From NCBI GenBank assembly GCA_001579985.1, contig LRSR01005766.1, positions 1 to 24,208 on the forward strand: DNA of 24,208 bases, read 5' to 3'. Both the position numbers and the translations under genes were made by a program. Position 1 is the first letter of the stretch; each line of letters opens with the position of its first letter. Source of the DNA: Hypsibius dujardini (taxonomy: Eukaryota > Tardigrada > Eutardigrada > Parachela > Hypsibiidae). Positions 20,026 through 24,208 of this stretch are shown in pieces. The notes beneath the pieces were generated by a model. The model was not told the origin of the DNA and did no database searches. It saw nothing but the letters and a program-made list of their open reading frames with translations.

Positions 20026-20488
20026 TTATAGCTCCAGTATTGCATCTATTCTCATTCGGTGTGTTGTGTTGTTGCAATCTTGATTTTGCGCTAAGGCAAT
20101 GAGAAGGTTGCATGCGACTCGTGTTAAAAGTAGAACAGAAAAACTCATTCGCTCGCAAACGCTTTTTAGTAGCGACGTCTCTCCTTACTGTATTCGTACT
20201 GTGGGTACCTTTTTTAATAAATTTTATGGCGAAAGGGGAGGGTGGTTCAAACCTTGGTTGAAAAAGGTGGGTCGAAAATGGTGGGAAAGGAAGTCGTACA
20301 CTGATTAAACCACTTTAGAATATAATCACGTTCCGAACAGCGTTTTTTCTTCTTCAAAATGTTGCATAGTCGTTCTTGAAACTATAAAATTGCCTTAGCG
20401 ACACCTCGTGTAGCTTCAACTGAGGATTGTTTTTGTTGTTTAGAAAAACAAAGTCCGGAATATCCTCATGTTCATATGTTAATTCTCG

Positions 20489-20570
20489 TAGCCCAAGAGA
20501 TTAGAGAGTTATAGTATAGCACAAAATATTAAAAATTCCTGTGTCGAATTCTAGTACAGGCATAGGGCTG
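20489..20570 (+). repeat. tRNA-derived SINE-like segment (copy 2)
   Basis: TAGCCCAAGAGATTAGAG (20489-20506) resembles a tRNA A-box region (TAGCTCAGTTGGTTAGAG). GTGTCGAATTC (20541-20551), 52 bases downstream, resembles a B-box (GGTTCGAATCC) and sits between cctgt and acagg, which can pair. A full cloverleaf does not form. With the related segment at 10.2 kb this suggests a dispersed tRNA-derived repeat. A second A-box-like word follows at about 20585. Confidence 0.35.
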
Positions 20571-20599
20571 TATAGCTTGGGGCATAGCTGAACGGTTAT

Positions 20600-21540
20600 A
20601 CCAGTTTCAAGCGGTTCATGGGAATGCCAACCGTTGTGGGAATCTTAGGAACTAGCAATCGATGCGATCGATGGAAAGACCGTGGACCTTAGTCAATTAT
20701 TTTGCGAAAACAGAATGGATGCCTTAAGTTCAAGTATTTCTTACTAGTACCGAGAACAAACAGATTTCATCGTTTATTGAGAGCCAGTGCCTAAAGCTTT
20801 CAGACGTTCATCTTTGGCAACGCTCGAGCTTGATATGCACTGTAGTTCGAAAGGTAGGGCGCCCTTGACTGCACATGGCAGTTATATGCGAGCACCGAAT
20901 GTGATTAACCCGCCCATGACTATAACAGACAGACAGACACACATACACCCATCATGCTTTTTAGGTTGATTGATCTCTTGACTGATGATTTCTGAACATC
21001 ACACGCATGTGGGCTGTTGGTAAGGTGCTTGATTGAAGAATAAAGTGCATTTCAGTGAATAAGTGGTTTTTTACGCATTCCTGAGGCCGTATATACGGAA
21101 AATGCAGTTTGCGTTGTGCCTTAGAATCGTCCCGCTACAGTATTGCTTTTATATTCAGGAAAAATAAATGTTTAATATATTCGTGTTGTATTCTTATCAA
21201 AAGACTAAGTCGAAAATGTTTATATTAATAAACGCGAACTACATTTAAATACTCGCAGTTAGTGAGCTCTACAAGGGGCATGCTGAAATTATTGTAAATC
21301 CATTTTTAAAAACATAATGGGCAATCAAATTTACTTGGAACTAGTAAGGTATTATGAATAAGAAATAAGCGTTTCAGTAAGGTTGGCGAACAACTGGCCA
21401 ATGGTCAAACGCAATAGCGAAGCTCACTTGTAAAAACGTGAAAAATCAGTCGATTGATCATGCATTGTGTTAAAAAAGCTCTCCAAAGCGCTGCATTGAA
21501 TGATTTTAAAAATTAGAAATCCCCTCTTGAATGTTATAAC
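20600..21540. other. Gene-free spacer with a short ACAG microsatellite
   Basis: No gene is recognised. A short acagacagacag run lies at about 20924-20940. The rest is AT-rich unique DNA. Confidence 0.4.
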
Positions 21541-22680
21541 AGTTTGAAAGTAACTTTTAGAGACTTGGCTTCATCCATTGCAACCGTCTGGAGATGCTTT
21601 CGTGAATTTCGGGCCGGAAAGATCGATCTGGAAGATCGACCATTTTCAGGACGCCCCGCAACTGCAGTGACTCCCGCAAATGTCTCTGAAGTTCAGCGCC
21701 TCATTAAGCGAAATCTTCGCGGAACATGCGAGTAGATGGAGCAGGAATTGGGCATCGGATCCTCAGCCTTGCAAGTTATTCTTCATCGAGAGCTGAATTT
21801 TAGAAAGGTCTGTGCTAGATGGTTTCCTCACAAGCTGTCAGAAGACCAAAAACAGACACGCAAAAAATTTTCGGAGCCGATGCTCTAGATATTCAGCAGA
21901 AATTCCGAAATCAGACTCAAACGAATTATCATTGAAGATGAGATATACTCCTACTACTACGACCTTCGTACGAAATGGATGTCGGTGGACTGAATTTTTC
22001 CTGCACAGGCTAGGCCAACGGTCGTGCGGCGTGGGCGCAGCGTCAATAAATCCTTCCTCGTCGTTTTCGACTACAAAGAAATCTAGTGTCGCACAACATT
22101 CATGCCAGTGCCAGGATGTAAAGCCAAGAACTCTCATTTTTACATCAGCAAACATTTGATGAAACTGGTAAGAAAAACCAGGCAAAGGCCTCGCAAGGCT
22201 GTTACATATGTAACTGATGTGGGGGGCCTTCTTTCAAAGAGGACGACCATTCAGAGCTTCTGGCGATAGAATTCCCAACGGAACAAATAGTATTCGTAAG
22301 GAGTCTGTCGATACAGTCGTTCAACTTCCGGTAAGAATTTATGCATTTATTGCCAGTTTCGTATCGCATCTGTAGGTGGACGACCTAGCTACACGTATCA
22401 AATCGGGCATATTGGTCTTCAGCTGCTATGTTGGCTTCCAAAATATGCAGTGGTAAAAAAATAAACATTATCCCGTCTTTCCAACAAGACACTAAAAATC
22501 ATGTTACAACAGACGTCAAACGCATGGAGACGAGCTACGCCATCCGCATATCCAGCGATTTTTCGAAAGCTATGATTTACATGCACGGAGTCTTAACCGT
22601 TCATCCCCGACTGGTGCAGAAGAAGTCATTTCACGTTTTCGTTTATGTACTTCCCATCCCGACGCCAGCCTAAATTCGCT
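21541..22680 (+). pseudogene. Degenerate mariner/Tc1-type transposase
   Basis: The + frame opens with a helix-turn-helix remnant ending in EFRAGKIDLEDRPFSGRP, the hallmark N-terminal block of mariner transposases. It continues with WFPHKLSEDQKQTRKKF, an IIIEDE block in place of the first catalytic Asp motif, and a VVFDYKEI stretch that stands for the conserved VFFDxxG strand. At least four in-frame stops (near 21733, 21886, 22000 and 22083) interrupt it. A later, frame-shifted segment has SFQQDTKNH, resembling the second catalytic Asp block (FQQDxAxxH). The final Asp block and the terminal inverted repeats were not found. The copy is inactive and old. Confidence 0.75.
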
Positions 22681-22699
22681 GAGCAGTCCGTTGAAGTCT

Positions 22700-24208
22700 T
22701 CCACAAAGGAATCGGTCACATCTGTTGCAGTCGTCACGCAATTTTCCTTAAAACTCGGTTCATTCATCTAACCGCTGTAAGTTTATTTAATTTACTAAAA
22801 AGTGTGTTAAAATATTTCATGTAAACACGCAAGGACGAAAGACAGAAAAGACGTTTTGCATTTTCAATTAGCATGACTTCTTAGTAGAAGTTAGGAATCT
22901 TTCTATTCCAGTTTTAAGAAATACAAAACGTTCAAAGTTAAGCAAGAATTTTTTGATGGGAAGTACATGACGATGGGAAGTTCTTCACTATAAGATATAA
23001 TAATAAAATAGTTATTTAATAATATCTCGTTGATGTGGGCCCTAAATTTTTACAATTAATACGAAGACTAATTAATACAAATCAAACAAAGCAGCTTATG
23101 TTTAAATTAAAATACATCTTGTTTACTTCACAACAGAATTATCTCGGCGGTTAAAATTAAAAAGATTGGTGCTTCCCACACGGCGTGCCGAAACTCGAAC
23201 TACGACAGTCAAAGAAACATCCGCACAGCTGTACACATTTATTTGAATATCGGTTAGGTCATACAATATTTTTAAATTTTGATAACATCAAAAAAATCGG
23301 GGCGACACTACGTCATCCTAAAAAAGACAAAATTCCTATCATTGTATTCTGGATATTGTTAGAAAAAACCATGACAAAATTCGGTTGTGAATGGTCGGAA
23401 TCGGTGCTGTAGGGACGCCACTTGCGCGTTGAGGCTGATGCGGAGCTAACTGAAAAAACAGCTGCTTTTTTGGTGTGTGTGAAATCGCACCTGCACTCTC
23501 AATTTCATAAACTTATCGTTAGACGAAATGAATTTTTTTACCTCGTACGGGCACCCGATTCAAAAAGAAAAAGATAGGTACTTTTTATGAAAACGAGAGT
23601 AAATATTTTACACCGATAAGTTAGTTGTTTATTCTTCTGCAGCACCATCCAGTAGAATGTTCCGGATGTTTAATGAGTCAGAACTAAAAACAACAACTAA
23701 ACTTGACATGACCGTTACTTTACAACCGCACCTAGAACCCATTAGGCTTGAGTTTTTTGTTACCTCTGTTGCCATTAAGGGTTCCCCGGAATCGACGGTC
23801 TTTCGAGCTCCCTCGCTCAATGTTCAGAGAGCTTTTGGAATTGGATTTATACTTGCAGTAAGAGCGGCATCCGCAGACTCGGAAGACTAGAATAATCCAA
23901 ATTACCTGGAAGCAAGTAAATACTGGATCTTACCTAATTATCGACGATCGTTAATCTCCGTCTTAATTATTTTCTTGGTATTATTACAGCTTACCACAAC
24001 GACTTATCGTAGTATGCCGTGAACGAAACCAAATATTGACAATAAAAAATGGGGAACACTTCAAAATAAAAATTATTCAAATTATTGGGATCAATTAGTT
24101 TTAAGATGAGTGCTCCCAGGGAACCACGAAGTCGCTAATGATAATAGCCTATATGGGCAAGAAAGCATATACCGGCATGATATTAAAATGGCAACATTTT
24201 CTAACTCT
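22700..24208. other. Gene-free right end with two opposing small open frames
   Basis: The stretch is AT-rich with no recognised family. At 23657-23890 a 77-codon + frame (starting MFRMFNESEL) and, opposite it, a minus frame of about 66 codons (ending LLDGAAEE at 23629, with AATAAA overlapping the stop) are both open. They cannot both be judged real, and neither matches a family I know. The + frame contains a GTAAGA donor-like site near 23858. Confidence 0.3.

Noticed and set aside
23629-23890. Opposing small genes at the right end
   Set aside because: Both strands are open over the same bases with no homology to choose between them. They are noted in the spacer entry but not called as genes.
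1-24208. CRISPR array, operon structure or bacterial insertion sequence
   Set aside because: No regularly spaced repeats, ribosome-binding sites or compact gene strings are seen. All recognised genes have introns.

Overview
This is eukaryotic, animal-type DNA. Coding regions are broken by short GT-AG introns, spacers are AT-rich, and there are microsatellites, foldback repeats and decayed transposon remnants. Three conserved protein families are recognisable. From left to right they are a PAR/NFIL3-like (vrille-type) bZIP factor on +, diphthine--ammonia ligase (DPH6) on -, and the N-terminal part of a receptor guanylate cyclase-like protein on -. The set fits a compact invertebrate genome. 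A tardigrade or other ecdysozoan is my best guess, but nothing here proves the phylum.

Layout. Bases 1-3332 are a gene-free 5' flank of the bZIP gene with a minisatellite, GA/CT tracts, two CACGTG E-boxes and a degenerate tandem repeat. Bases 3335-5021 encode the bZIP factor (two exons, modelled 507 aa). Bases 5022-7554 are an AT-rich convergent spacer with a composite CRE-like site. Bases 7555-9684 encode DPH6 in four exons; its first intron carries a near-perfect inverted repeat ending at the splice donor. Bases 9700-12880 hold no complete gene but contain a foldback element, an orphan exon fragment related to the next gene, and tRNA-like repeat candidates.

Bases 13456-18724 encode a multi-exon ANF-receptor-type ectodomain, a single transmembrane helix and a juxtamembrane segment, reconstructed here from phase-matched splice sites. 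It carries one in-frame stop, and no cyclase domain was found downstream, so it may be decaying. Bases 18725-21540 contain two unassigned coding-like segments and more tRNA-like and hairpin DNA. Bases 21541-22680 are a dead mariner/Tc1-type transposase. The last 1.5 kb has no recognisable gene.

The genes do not form a pathway. The bZIP factor is nuclear, DPH6 completes diphthamide on elongation factor 2 in the cytosol, and the receptor would be a cell-surface protein. The more unusual material is the receptor locus with its tandem exon relic, and two long imperfect inverted repeats, one of which supplies a splice donor.
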